Source of the DNA: Ophiobolus disseminans | Taxonomy: Eukaryota; Ascomycota; Dothideomycetes; Pleosporales; Phaeosphaeriaceae | Assembly: GCA_010093685.1 (NCBI GenBank) | Contig: MU006242.1 | Location: forward strand, 558,001 to 622,000 | DNA length: 64,000 bases | Direction of reading: 5' to 3' | Shown here: one piece after another, positions 10,846-20,480 of the stretch | How the letters are laid out: every line of letters begins with the position of its first letter | Position numbering within the stretch: the first letter of the stretch is position 1 | Notes under the pieces: generated by a model | Seen by the model: the letters and a program-made list of their open reading frames with translations, nothing else | Database searches by the model: none | Told to the model about the DNA's origin: nothing | Program-made: the position numbers and the translations under genes

Positions 10846-11539
10846 ATGTTTGGCCGCAACCCTTCACCACTCTCAAAAGACCGCTGTGACCAGCTAGAGT
10901 TGGCCCGTCCACCTGACTATAGTGCAAGGGCCGACAATGAGCTGAAACTAGAAATGAGAGCTCGTGGCCTGGAAATGCGCGGACGCCGCAATACCGCACA
11001 TTGGGTGAAGGCACTCGAAGCTTCAGACAAACGCGACTTGAAGCGCTACCAGGATTGGAGTGAGCGCGACGAGTTTGACAAAAAAATTGACTGCAAATAT
11101 GAGTTGCCTCTCAAGGGAAACCATGTGACAGAGAAGCAGGAAGTCAAACTGAAGGCTTTAATGGACACCCCTCAGGATCGCATGTTCGCGAGCCAGTACG
11201 AGGAAGACCCATCCCGCAAGACCTTTCTTGAACTCCCTGGGGAGATACGTAACGCGATATACAATATGGCGATATTCAATTTTAATCCCCCCAATCTCTC
11301 AGTTAGCAAGTTCCAGGTCCTCGTAGATGAGCGTCAGCTTCTGATGTAGCATCAGGAATTCCATTTGTGGCTACCAGGATGAGCTTACAACCGCGACGTT
11401 GAATCTTCTGGGAGCAGTCAGCAAACAGACCCGCAAAGAGTCTCGGGCTTTGTTCTGGGCGAAGCTTCGTCTCAACATAACCGGCGCGGATGCACCACAG
11501 CCTGAGGCTCTACGGATGTTCCTCACGAGGGAAGTTTAG
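10846..11539 (+). CDS. Hypothetical protein with SAP-like and 2EXR/F-box-like motifs
   Basis: The frame from the ATG at 10846 (MFGRNPSPLSKDRC) runs to 11316. It then needs a 61-nt intron (11317..11377) to continue to a stop at 11539, giving about 210 residues. The donor GTCCTC is poor, but phase and sense both fit: the upstream part ends FNPPNLSVSKFQ and the downstream part reads DELTTATLNLLGAVSKQTRKESRALFW, a phrase common in fungal 2EXR-type proteins, which follow an FLELPGEIRNAIY motif seen here just upstream. The N-terminal part (KLEMRARGLEMRGRRNTAHW) resembles a SAP helix pair. Without splicing the frame stops at 11349. Function is unknown; the C-terminus may be shortened. Confidence 0.5.
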
Positions 11540-11678
11540 TATTGGCTGAAAGCTAAATGATAAAGTAACAAAGATGACGAGGGCGCAGGTATTGACGAAG
11601 AGCAATGGGAAAGTGTAGATAATACATATCTTGGCTACTCCGATTGCTCTTACTCTGACAATCGCTGAACGCCGGTGC

Positions 11679-13884
11679 TCATATGATTTCGAAAGTATGT
11701 GCCAAGTTGTTTGGGTGTGTTTTCCAATCTTCGATGAGTTCGCCATCCATGATCCCCTGGGTATAGCACTCTCCTAGGATTATATGACGCCCGTGCGATC
11801 TTTCCACAGGTTGAGGCAACATAAAGGGAATGGTAGACCCGAACAATACAGCAATCATGTCGCCCTTGCACATGTTAATCGGGCCGATACCTATGTATCC
11901 ACTTTCTGTCACGAAGAATCGCCGCCAACTGCATATGAGCGAAACTGTGGCCTGAAAGCCGTGTCGATCTCCCTTGCCTATGAGATAATTCTGTGCTCTC
12001 TCAATAACGTTAGGCTGTGGGAAACGGGAGCCCAGCGTATGAGAAAGCCATGCGATCCCATCGTGGTGAGTCTCAGAATGATGGTCAGCTCTGGCCCAGT
12101 CCTCGTCTCTATTTGCGCAAAGACAGTAGATCAAGGCAGATACAGCCTGATCACGTGTGGTGTATGGCGCGCCCAGTCGTGCGACGTATCCTCCATGCCG
12201 CTCCATCGTGTGCTGGTCGACAGGCCCAGTGTGAGTACCATTGTCGTGCTTTGCGATCAACTCCTCGCACATCTTCCAAACGGATTCGATGAATGTCAAT
12301 TCTTCCTTCGTTGCCTCATTGCAAAGAGTGAGATGGTCTTCGCCAACTGGGATTAAAGCCTCTGACACAGCCACGATCGACGAAAGCTTTAATCCTTTTA
12401 CGCGTAGAATCTTATAGCCTGGAAGCACTCCAAGCTCCGATGACTGACCGAGTAACAATGGTTCTGCTAGATCGGCATCATATCCAGTTCCACGCAACAG
12501 CCTACGGTACGGAGTGCTAAGTGTGGAGTATTCAGGTGTCCATTGATATTCTCCATGCGCAAGTGGACATGAGCGTTTCTTTGGGACCAGATGGGAGCCC
12601 AAGAAGGACAGTCAGGTAGCTGAATTTTTCCTTCGTGCTCTACAAAAAACAGCACAACTAAAGATAGGTGGAATGCAATCAGCCATGATGCGGTCTCGGC
12701 AAATGTCCTCGCTGTTGATTTTGTGTAACTTGGCTCGATGTAGGGCGTCTCCGTTTTACCATTGTTGACCGTGCACCAACCGGCCGATAGATTGATGACC
12801 GCAAAAATGTAGTCGACTGCTTGCGTCGCTCCGCGATCTCGACCAAGGTTCAGGAAGCCCAGCAGCAACGGGCATTCAATGGCCTTAGCTCGGATTCGAC
12901 ACATGTAGCTCACAGATTCGATCGGAAGAGACGTCCAAGAAGTGGCCGACAGGTTAAGTTTGAAAATTCCTTCCGGCTTCCAGACCAACGAATATCGATA
13001 ATAAGTGTTGTGAAGATAGCTGACTGCTGACGCAAGCGCTTGCCAATCGAGTTCCCAGTCGCCCACTATTACGACAGCCTTGTTGGCCATGGCAATCTCT
13101 TGCACAGTCCAAACACGGTAGAACCAAGGATGGAGGAAAAACTTACGGAGAATACTCCACTCCGGAGCATAACTTGGTGGGAAACCACCATTGCCTTCAT
13201 CAAAAGACGTGCCTGTCCTTGAATTGTAAACAGCCTGGGCAATAAACGACAATACCACAGGCATATCTCCGTAATCAGACAATCTAGCTCGTCCGATGAA
13301 CTTGTTGAGCCAGGAACTAGCCATGGGATCGACAGCGTCTTCGCACGTAACATGATCGAGTTCGGATCCAAGCCACACGCGAACGTTATGGGCGTTTTGG
13401 TAAATCTCTTGCATGCCTTTGACTTGGTTTGATCTCTCCTCTAGATCATCCTGATTAATGCATAAGGTGTCTATCCAGAACAAGTGGGTCCCTGTATGGC
13501 TTGATAATGATTACTCCCACTTGTTTCGAGCAATGTCGCGCCAAATGTGTCGTTTCGAATGACGGATGTCATCCCGGCTGAGGACTTCTATCCCGTAATC
13601 ATGCGCTTCCTCTGGCTCGTCCGACGGCAACGGGCGAAATGCGCGCAGTGCATTGCCTAGGTCCTGGTGACTCGCATGGAAACGCCATTACAGCAGACTG
13701 GATTTGATGCGTGAGTCAACCCCCAAACGTAGGACAATGCATCATAGGCAGGCGCGTGATTGATATCGTCGACAGTAACGAGACCGACGTGGATGGGATC
13801 CTCAGGCCATCCAGGTGTGATAAAGAGCAGGCGGATGGAGTGCTGCGCGTTGGGAAGCGGCTGGTAGACACGGTATGCAGCCAT
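11679..13884 (-). pseudogene. Broken HET (heterokaryon incompatibility) domain gene
   Basis: Translation from the ATG at 13884 gives the HET start (YDALSYVWG at about residue 49). The frame then shifts near 13660: after MRVTR the conserved LGNALRAF continues in another frame, as if one base were lost. The same frame then meets a TAA at 13511..13513 before resuming with FWIDTLCINQDDLEERSNQV and WFYRVWTVQEI. A third change of frame occurs between 12517 and 12587. It could be a 71-nt intron with a weak GTCCCA donor, or another indel. The C-terminal part (12516..11679) is open and ends HTFEII. HET proteins trigger cell death on fusion of unlike strains. The N-terminal breaks cannot be explained by introns of normal length, so I call a pseudogene; sequence errors are the alternative. 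Confidence 0.72.
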
Positions 13885-14276
13885 TCATCGCGATAGGTGC
13901 GATTGAGGCTCTAAAATCAGGAGAGAGCCTATTGAGAAGTGCTTTGAGTATGGAACGCGTTCTGCGACCCTGAAGGAGCGAAGATAATCAGGCGTGGTTG
14001 GTGGAGGGCTGGAAGCACAACGCGCAAGGCTGAAACGATGAGGGTGGCTGTGCATTGTCACAGCCCTTCCCAACCACATACGTTCATATAATGCATCTTC
14101 CAAGCTCACCCTTCGCGCAAATCGCTCCAGTATTCCAAAGCATTTCATATCATAAGACGTCATGGGGTGGGCCACTGTTCTACGACAAGAATGCAAAGCG
14201 CGGAACTTCTGTAAGCCGAATGCATACATCTCACTGACTTTGGTGGGCTGATACAACGATCAGATATCTATAGCCA
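13885..14276. other. Intergenic region upstream of the HET pseudogene
   Basis: A minus-strand frame of 123 codons (13885..14256) begins just upstream of the HET start. It has no recognisable motif and is probably chance. Confidence 0.35.
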
Positions 14277-14861
14277 GTGGCATGTAGTCCACCCCCACGT
14301 AACTATCAGATATCAAAGAGACTAATCGCTAGAAGGATCCTCGCCCTAACCGCCGTCCTCTCGATCGCGTCATTCGTAGCATCGCTCTTTCATTTCCCAA
14401 TCCTGCTCCACCAACAATGGTGGTTTATTGCAGGATACGTAGTGGTTGCTCAACTGTATGATTTTTACCAAAAGCGCCCCTTTAATTCTAAAGCTAAAGC
14501 TATCGCCAGAGCCACAGCCATCCTGACAACTCTCTTCGTCACTCCCTTCCTCAACATTGATGGCGACTGACTGCTCCAGTATGAGTGCCGCATGTTATTT
14601 TGGCTCGGCCTCCCGATACCGCACTTTAGCTGCGTCAGTGTGGGGTGGTGGCCCAGCCTTGCGATTGGCCTTCTGTTGATGGCTGTGTTTGTGACGCACT
14701 TTATCGCGTTTGCAAAATGCCAACCGGTCATCATCAGCAAGCTGGTAGGTGGGGATGGGCGTGAGAGAATGATACTGTATGTCTCTGAACGAGGTAGATG
14801 GTCTGAGTACTACACTCGGATATTTCAACGAAGCGACGGCAGAGTTCAGCTTGTGGACTAA
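14277..14861 (+). pseudogene. Possible small multi-pass membrane protein interrupted by TGA
   Basis: One reading frame runs from 14277 to 14861 with a single in-frame TGA at 14568..14570. It encodes four or five hydrophobic helices (for example ILALTAVLSIASFVASLF, and SLAIGLLLMAVFVTHFIAF after the stop) and then a hydrophilic tail with VGGDGRERMILY. The first part has no ATG in frame, so an upstream exon or a lost start is needed. The second part has an ATG at 14592. No family is recognised. It could be two chance frames, but the shared frame and the shared hydrophobic character favour one decayed gene. Confidence 0.35.
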
Positions 14862-14939
14862 TTTCAACGTTATCTGGTGGCTCCATGTACGGCTTTCATG
14901 TTATCTGAATCCTGACAAGTGAAAGCTGGAAGAAAGCTA

Positions 14940-15290
14940 AGCTTGACGACTACATGTACGTATATAGAAGTTGTTCTAGATTCTAGAAGAATTCTGTTGT
15001 CAGATTCACAGTAGTCTTTGATGTAGATGATGGAATCGTGGAAATTGATGATTGATTGATGCTGTCCGTCCTGTTGTCTCCTGTCTAGGACGAGATCGGG
15101 GTTTATTGCACGTCACGCCGACTCTTCTTGGCGTAGCCAATCAGCAGTTCCAGGTCTCGCTTAATCGACCTGGAACCTCCTGATTGGCTGCACGAACGTC
15201 ACGTGCCGGGTCCCTGTTCGATTGTACAGCTCCGACCTCTCAGCACTCGCCGTGCTATCTGACATCTGTAGACATACAGGATAGTGTATC
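14940..15290. repeat. Dispersed repeat copy A, split by an insertion-like segment
   Basis: The segment 14940-14996 and the segment 15266-15290 match, in order, the uninterrupted stretch 20401-20480 (copy B). The second part is 24 of 25 identical. About 270 bp separate the two halves in copy A. That inserted segment contains a strong hairpin at 15135-15189. Confidence 0.6.
15135..15189. repeat. Near-perfect inverted repeat (hairpin)
   Basis: AGCCAATCAG at 15135..15144 pairs with CTGATTGGCT at 15180..15189, and the inner arms TTCCAGGTC at 15148..15156 and GACCTGGAA at 15167..15175 pair as well. The loop is about 10 nt. The arms also contain CCAAT boxes in both directions. It could be an end of a miniature transposon or a hairpin in a transcript. 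Confidence 0.65.
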
Positions 15291-15298
15291 TATGTTTC

Positions 15299-17088
15299 TA
15301 GTTTTCGCGATTCACAAAAGGTCTGCTATAGGACTGAAGTGTCGACTCAGTGGAAAGGGGAGAAATGGTCTACCAAAAAGACCGAACAGCGCCAAAGCAG
15401 CCCATAGCGTCTCGTTCGAGCTCAGGAGTTGGCTTGGCAAAAACAAAGCATGCGTCGAAATCAAGGATGCACTGCTGTTGGCCAAAGAGGACGAGATCAT
15501 TCTATTGTCCGAGGCGCTCCAAAGCATTATACAAGAGTTGTTTCAACAGATAGACTCGAAAGCGATGTTACAAAGCCGACTCGATGAGTCTATTGGAATC
15601 ATACTGTCCAAGGATGATAAGATTTCTGTGGCTACGCATGCGCTCGCGACGAAGAAGAATGCTTACAGCATAGTACAGTCCTCGGCCTGGGCATACTCAA
15701 GACTGGCTCGCACCACGAGGCTTCGAACTCATGTCCTATACTAGCGAGGTTTCGATGCAATCGCTGCGTATGCGCGAAAGAGCTCAAAGGTAACCGCATT
15801 GCGAAGGAAGATGCAATCACGAGCTTCTGAAACAAGGACCATGATCGCTGCTTTCATTCATTCGCGCAACCATCGTCAGATTCTGAGCAAGCTGGCGTCG
15901 CAGGTTGCACACCTGGACAGAAAAAGATTGTCGAAGACGAGCAACTCGCTGGTGTCCTCGGCGATTATGCACAAGTGAAAATCCTTAAAGCTGCTGTTTT
16001 AGGGATTGTAAAGGATCTCGACACGTTTAAAAAAAACGGCAGTCTCGTTGAACGATATCGTCAGCGGTTTCCCATGGGCTCGCCAAAAGCAAAGTGGGAC
16101 TGGAAAACAGTGTCGAATCGAAATAATCTCTAGGAGAAGAACCACGATCGATAGCCCGAATAGTCTCGTCACCTAGCTCCAGTCTGCCAAAGACGAAGCC
16201 AAAACCTTGCGGTCCAAGGCAGAGGGCGTTTCTGCGTTTAAAGGGCGCGCTTCAAGGAAGAAGAGAAAAGTCCAAAAAACTTCATGAGCAGCTTTCTAAA
16301 CTTCAACTGGAGGTCGACGGTCCTAATGCACTCCGATATAAAGTTCAAGTGGCTCATGACCTACACGACCAGGCCTATGGTCAAGATGAACTACAGGAAA
16401 GATACAAAGATGCCGTAGCCAGTGCAGAGCATCTAGCCAACATAATTCCATCAGTGAAGATCTATGTCCGATCTTTCGAGGTTAGCATATCGCTCCTTCC
16501 GTCTGTTCAGGAAGTGGTATATTTGGAGAGGTAATTGATTCAGCACCAAGAGCATGTTAAAACTACCTGGGCATCTGCGGACCTTCGGTACAAAGCGTAT
16601 CTTTCGCTGAAAGACCGGTTTCTCCGATGGGCCAATGCCCGCGAGGCCGTTTTCCGTCGTCTGAACAGGCTGTTCTTGGGAGAGGTGCACCCTTCTGCAT
16701 TCGATACCGATGCGTACGTCACTGAAGGCGATCTCGAGAGTGCTGAACGGAATATCGCCAAAGACACCGATGACCTTGTCGCACTGGTGTCCCAGGTTGT
16801 CAAGGGGACAAAGCAACAACAAAACCTCAGTATATTGAAGCTCTCGAATCGAAGATCGAGAAACAAAGCGAACGCACGAAGTCTATGTTGGTGGCCGTGA
16901 AAGCACTGTCAGAATTAGATAATTGGCGGGCTATCAAAGCGGAGCTTAATGCAGCAAAGGTGGTCATAAGACATCTGCCTGGGCTGCTGGAAGAAACGCG
17001 AAGAAAAATAGCTGGTGCAACCTTACGACTGGTGCAACCTTACGAGGACATAGAGATGAGAGGATGTTGTGATTTGTTTGAAGTATAG
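15299..17088 (+). pseudogene. Decayed coiled-coil protein gene(s), unknown family
   Basis: Several plus-strand segments with helical, Lys/Glu-rich composition follow each other but do not form one frame. The first (15299..15742) holds DALLLAKEDEIILLSEALQ and ends in a stop. Fragments with many stops follow to about 16300. The third (16349..16489) joins the fourth (16538..) over a plausible 48-nt intron (GTTAGC...ATTCAG) to give SVKIYVRSFE-HQEHVKTTW, then RYKAYLSLKDRFLRWANARE. Near 16822 a single-base shift is needed to enter YIEALESKIEKQSERTKSML, which runs on to the stop at 17088 (ending CCDLFEV). No domain is recognised beyond probable coiled coil. Confidence 0.45.
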
Positions 17089-17318
17089 CAACGACATCTA
17101 TAGATGAGTGTTAAGATCCTTCCTCTTCCCTACGGCGCTTTGTGTAACCACGTGGCGGATATCACATGACATCCTATTGTAGCAGGCGCTGCCCTATGGT
17201 CAAGTGCACTTACCTCAGAGCTGAGAGCTCCTGTACCAGAACATCACACAACAGGACAACAGATAGCAATACAATCGTTGATCACAGCCTCCACCCGACA
17301 CTGCTTACGCAGTTACAC

Positions 17319-17642
17319 TTTGACCTTGTCCAACATAACAAGTGTATAACACTCCAGCACACGCTATTAGATTTTCCTAAGATCACGATAGTGTTGCGCA
17401 TAGCTTTAGGACCCACGATCACAATTCTTATCGCAAGGACAGTAAATCATCTCAGCATTGAAACAGCTGCAATGGTTTCGACATCCGAGCGCTAAAAAAT
17501 TTCCTCTTCCCACTACGACGTTTTGACCTCGTACAACAAAACAAGTCTCTGACCCTCCAGCACACACTATCAAATTTTCCTAAGAGTATAAAAATGTTGC
17601 GAATCGCTTCAGGACGCACGATCGTAGTTTCAGAGCAAGCAC
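17319..17642. repeat. Diverged direct repeat, two units about 200 bp apart
   Basis: The stretch 17319-17440 is similar along its length to 17521-17642. Both contain the words TTGACC, CTCCAGCACAC, TTTTCCTAAGA, GTTGCG and ACGATC in the same order and spacing. The second unit ends just before the start codon of the coiled-coil gene at 17653, so the repeat forms its promoter region. Confidence 0.6.
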
Positions 17643-17652
17643 AAGAATATAT

Positions 17653-18186
17653 ATGAATGAAAACCTGATACTAGTGAAGAGGGTACCACTACGCCAGCAT
17701 GCACAAAGCTGGCTTTGGCTTTCACCGAAGAACTCTTCCCACCACAGGAGCTTGTTCCATACAACGCCGACGAGGTACCCGAAAAAGCCTTACAAAGCCA
17801 AATTCTTTGGTCACTGCCCTAGTATTACCAACAAAGATGGCGTCAAGCTCATGGACCTTTTCAACGTCATCTCCCGCGAAGCAAGTAAGGCATTTGCAGC
17901 TAGGAGGATCCGAAAGATAGGCCCATATCGATCGCTCGACCCCCTCTACTCGTTCGATAAAGCCATTACTAGGCTGCAGAAAGAGGTTGAAGCTGCTAGG
18001 GTTCAGATACAGAGGGATAGGGACTTTGAGGATGAGACAAGGGTCATAAAGAATCATGGTGGCATCATCCCCCCTACGCTTGATAGAGCAGTGGAGGAAA
18101 GGCTCGCGTTGGAGGAGACGAAGAGGAGAAGTCGCCTGCAGTCTATTACCCCTGTCAGCACGATGGAGACGTTTGGAGAACATTAG
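17653..18186 (+). CDS. Coiled-coil protein with METF tail, paralogue 1
   Basis: A single frame of 177 residues starts at ATG 17653. The N-terminal 45 residues (RSLFHTTPTRYPKKPYKAKF) are basic and Ser/Thr-rich and could be a mitochondrial presequence. The rest is predicted helical (SFDKAITRLQKEVEAARVQI). The C-terminus, PPTLDRAVEERLALEE then TPVSTMETFGEH, is clearly related to the end of the gene at 19471. The bases after the stop (GATACAAAGCC and the CACTTCGCTTC region) are also related to those after 20222, so the similarity extends into the 3' UTR. No known family is recognised. Confidence 0.6.
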   Translation: MNENLILVKRVPLRQHAQSWLWLSPKNSSHHRSLFHTTPTRYPKKPYKAKFFGHCPSITNKDGVKLMDLFNVISREASKAFAARRIRKIGPYRSLDPLYSFDKAITRLQKEVEAARVQIQRDRDFEDETRVIKNHGGIIPPTLDRAVEERLALEETKRRSRLQSITPVSTMETFGEH

Positions 18187-18330
18187 ATACAAAGCCGATA
18201 TCATGCTACACTTCGCTTCTTCATCATACCGTCTACAACACCCACTTGGCTGTTGACAGTTGCACGAGCGATATCCCTGTCTCACCTAGCGCGCAGTATG
18301 GAGCGGACCCGCAGTTTCGCCCTACAGCTA

Positions 18331-19060
18331 CAGTGCGGAAAAAGTTGTTGTATACCGCAATTGAGCTAATCTTCCCGAGTTCCCGCCTCAACAAGCACCA
18401 CCTGGGCACACATGCGGGATGACAGATCTCCACACCAGAGCTGACCCAGACCCTCGACATCAAAATTCCCTCTCAGTTTATACTTCTCGTCCATATTACG
18501 GCTTCCGCGTCTCACATTTGCAGTTCGGAAAAAGTTGTTGTACTCTGCAATTTGATCTGACTTCCTCGTATTCCCACCGCAAAAGCCCACCACATATGCG
18601 GCACGACAGTTCTCCACATCCGAAGCCAAGCACGACTCCCAGCCTCGAAATTCTATCTTACCTAGGTAGGATAGGCTTCTAATTCGAAATATCAAATACC
18701 GCGCATCCCACTCGCTGTACAGAAAATGTTGTTGCATCCCGCATTCTACCTAGGTAGTCCACCTAAGCAGCCTCAAGCAGCACCACACGTGCGGGACAGC
18801 AGACCTCTACTTATAACGCCAAGCAAAACTCTCAGCACCCAGATACTATCTTGATCTCGACTTCTTGTTTGTTATTGTGAGCTATCGGAACAGGCTATGT
18901 AGAAGGAACAAGCTGAACAGACGCTAGTCCCAAAGAGGTACACATGTGACTTGTACCCTCGAACAATACTGCATGCCGCACACCAGAATTGTGGTGCGGA
19001 AGAGGATATTGCATGCCGCATTCTGCTCAGGTGGTCCAGCCGCATACATAGGTAGGTATC
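18331..19060. repeat. Degenerate tandem repeat, about 190-bp period
   Basis: Copies begin near 18331, 18521, 18717 and 18992. The first two share GGAAAAAGTTGTTGTA, followed by a CGCAATT/TGCAATT word, a CCCGCC/CCACCGC stretch, CACCACC, an ATGCGG word and CTCCACA. The third has AGAAAATGTTGTTGCATC plus the CACGTGCGG end. The fourth is shorter (GTGCGGAAGAGGATATTGCA). CCTAGGTAG words recur between copies. No open frame of interest crosses the array. It lies exactly between the two coiled-coil paralogues. Confidence 0.65.
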
Positions 19061-19235
19061 CGTGAGTGCATTAATTCCACTTCAACACAACGCTCAAATC
19101 TCTTCTCCCATTCACCTACAAAAGCTCACGGTGAGAAAGTTCATGAGCCACACGTCAATTTTCCGTTTGTCGCCGCCCTTTTGATTGCCCGGGTGCCCTT
19201 GTGACGCTTCTTTCGGCCTAGGCCCTTCCACGCCT

Positions 19236-19243
19236 TATAAAAG
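19236..19243 (+). promoter_or_regulatory. TATA box upstream of coiled-coil paralogue 2
   Basis: TATAAAAG is followed by a CT-rich initiator-like stretch (19261-19300) and an ATG at 19310. The arrangement is that of a strong fungal core promoter. Confidence 0.5.
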
Positions 19244-19470
19244 CGCGCTGCCCACCTTACTTTTTCATTTCCCTCTACCACTCTAACTCTCATAAAGCAC
19301 TTTCTCAATATGAGCGGAGCGCGGCCTGGTACCTCTAGAGGTCATTACTCCTTGATCATGACGAAACCTGGAAGCTAACGAAGAGTGATAGGCCCTGCGC
19401 TAGGTTTCCCACGTTCAGCAACCCGCACGAGCGCGCACGTATCGCAACGAGCCGTGCAGATGCCGTTGAC

Positions 19471-20178
19471 ATGACGCCGACTACCGAGGCACTCAAACTG
19501 GGCACAAAGCAACTCTTATTCGCCGAGAACGAAGCGCTCCGCGCCCGTCCTGGAGATTCGGGCTCAGTAGACGACAAAGCCACTGGAGACCTACAAAGCC
19601 AGATCGACAGCCTTAAAGACGAGCTGGTACGTGAACGCTCCCATCAGTACATCGAGCAGATCTCTGTGAGTTTCCCGCACCAGACCATACCTAGGTACCT
19701 ACTGGATGCCGCTTATATGGCATAGGCGCTGAAAGTTGAACTCGACTACGAGCGCAAACGGGCCGATGATGCAGAGCTCGACCAAGTAGAAGAACCGGAG
19801 ACGGTCCTAGACATCCTCTCATTAACTAAGGAAGTCTTTGAAGCCACTACAAAGCAGGTCAAAATTCTCAGCAACCTCATGAAGGAGACAAACTCTGAAA
19901 GTCACGGTGTGGCGTATCTGACACAACGCTCCCAAATCCCCAATGCAGTCAAAGCTATTACCACTGCTATGGAGGGTGTTTTGGCGACATACAAGCAACT
20001 CTGCAGGGACAATGCCTATGAGGATGAGTCGGAGAGGCTGAGGCTGCATGGTTTCGTGCCTACGCTTGATAGGGAGGTGGAAGAGAAGCTTGCAATTGAG
20101 CAGCAGAAGATTCGTGCACTAGAGTCTAATGTTAGCACTGCTGTTGGCACCATGGAGACGTTCTTTGGTGGAGAGTAG
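19471..20178 (+). CDS. Coiled-coil protein with METF tail, paralogue 2
   Basis: Exons 19471..19665 and 19726..20178 join in phase 0 over a 60-nt intron (GTGAGT...GGCATAG) to give 215 residues. The frame is open further upstream (RARIATSRADAVD) to about 19390, and a TATA box and an ATG at 19310 lie ahead. However, no GT-AG intron links that ATG to this frame, so either an unseen exon or a 5' frameshift exists. The product is a long coiled coil (TKQLLFAENEALRARPGD, then QSQIDSLKDELVRERSHQYI). It ends HGFVPTLDREVEEKLAIEQQ and GTMETFFGGE, matching paralogue 1. No known domain is recognised. Confidence 0.6.
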
Positions 20179-20238
20179 CTACAAAGCCTATATACCATGG
20201 AGACGTTGTTCGGAGGAGAGTAGATACAAAGCCAATAC
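20149..20238 (+). repeat. Tandem 45-nt duplication of the METF tail
   Basis: The block 20149-20193, which encodes the last residues TMETFFGGE, the stop and the first 3' UTR bases, is repeated at 20194-20238 with a few changes. The second copy would encode TMETLFGGE and a stop, but it lies after the stop of the first. Confidence 0.75.
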
Positions 20239-20400
20239 CACACTATGCTTTGCTTCGATGTATTTTCAATTTGCGATATGTTTAACATCAGTATATACCA
20301 TCGAGTGCTCTCAAAAAGACACAATGCAATAATCGCTCTGGCTCCTCGACTTTTACCTGCATCGGTAATTTCTTGAAAGCAAAGAAAAAGCTACATAGTT

Positions 20401-20480
20401 AAGCTGGACAACTACATCAACACGTGTAAAGCTTGTTCTAAATTCTAAAAAGTCCCTGTAGATATACAGGATAGTGTATC
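20401..20480. repeat. Dispersed repeat copy B
   Basis: This is an uninterrupted match to the two halves of copy A near 14.94 and 15.27 kb. It includes the word TACAGGATAGTGTATC (20465-20480). Copies A and B bracket the coiled-coil and repeat region. Confidence 0.6.

Noticed and set aside
13511..13539. Very short intron to remove the TAA in the HET pseudogene
   Set aside because: The only GT...AG pair around the stop would be about 29 nt, below any plausible intron size, and breaks the homologous reading.
19310..19391. ATG at 19310 as the start of coiled-coil paralogue 2
   Set aside because: All GT-AG combinations tested from this ATG have lengths that do not reach the frame of 19471, so I kept the in-frame ATG and noted the promoter.
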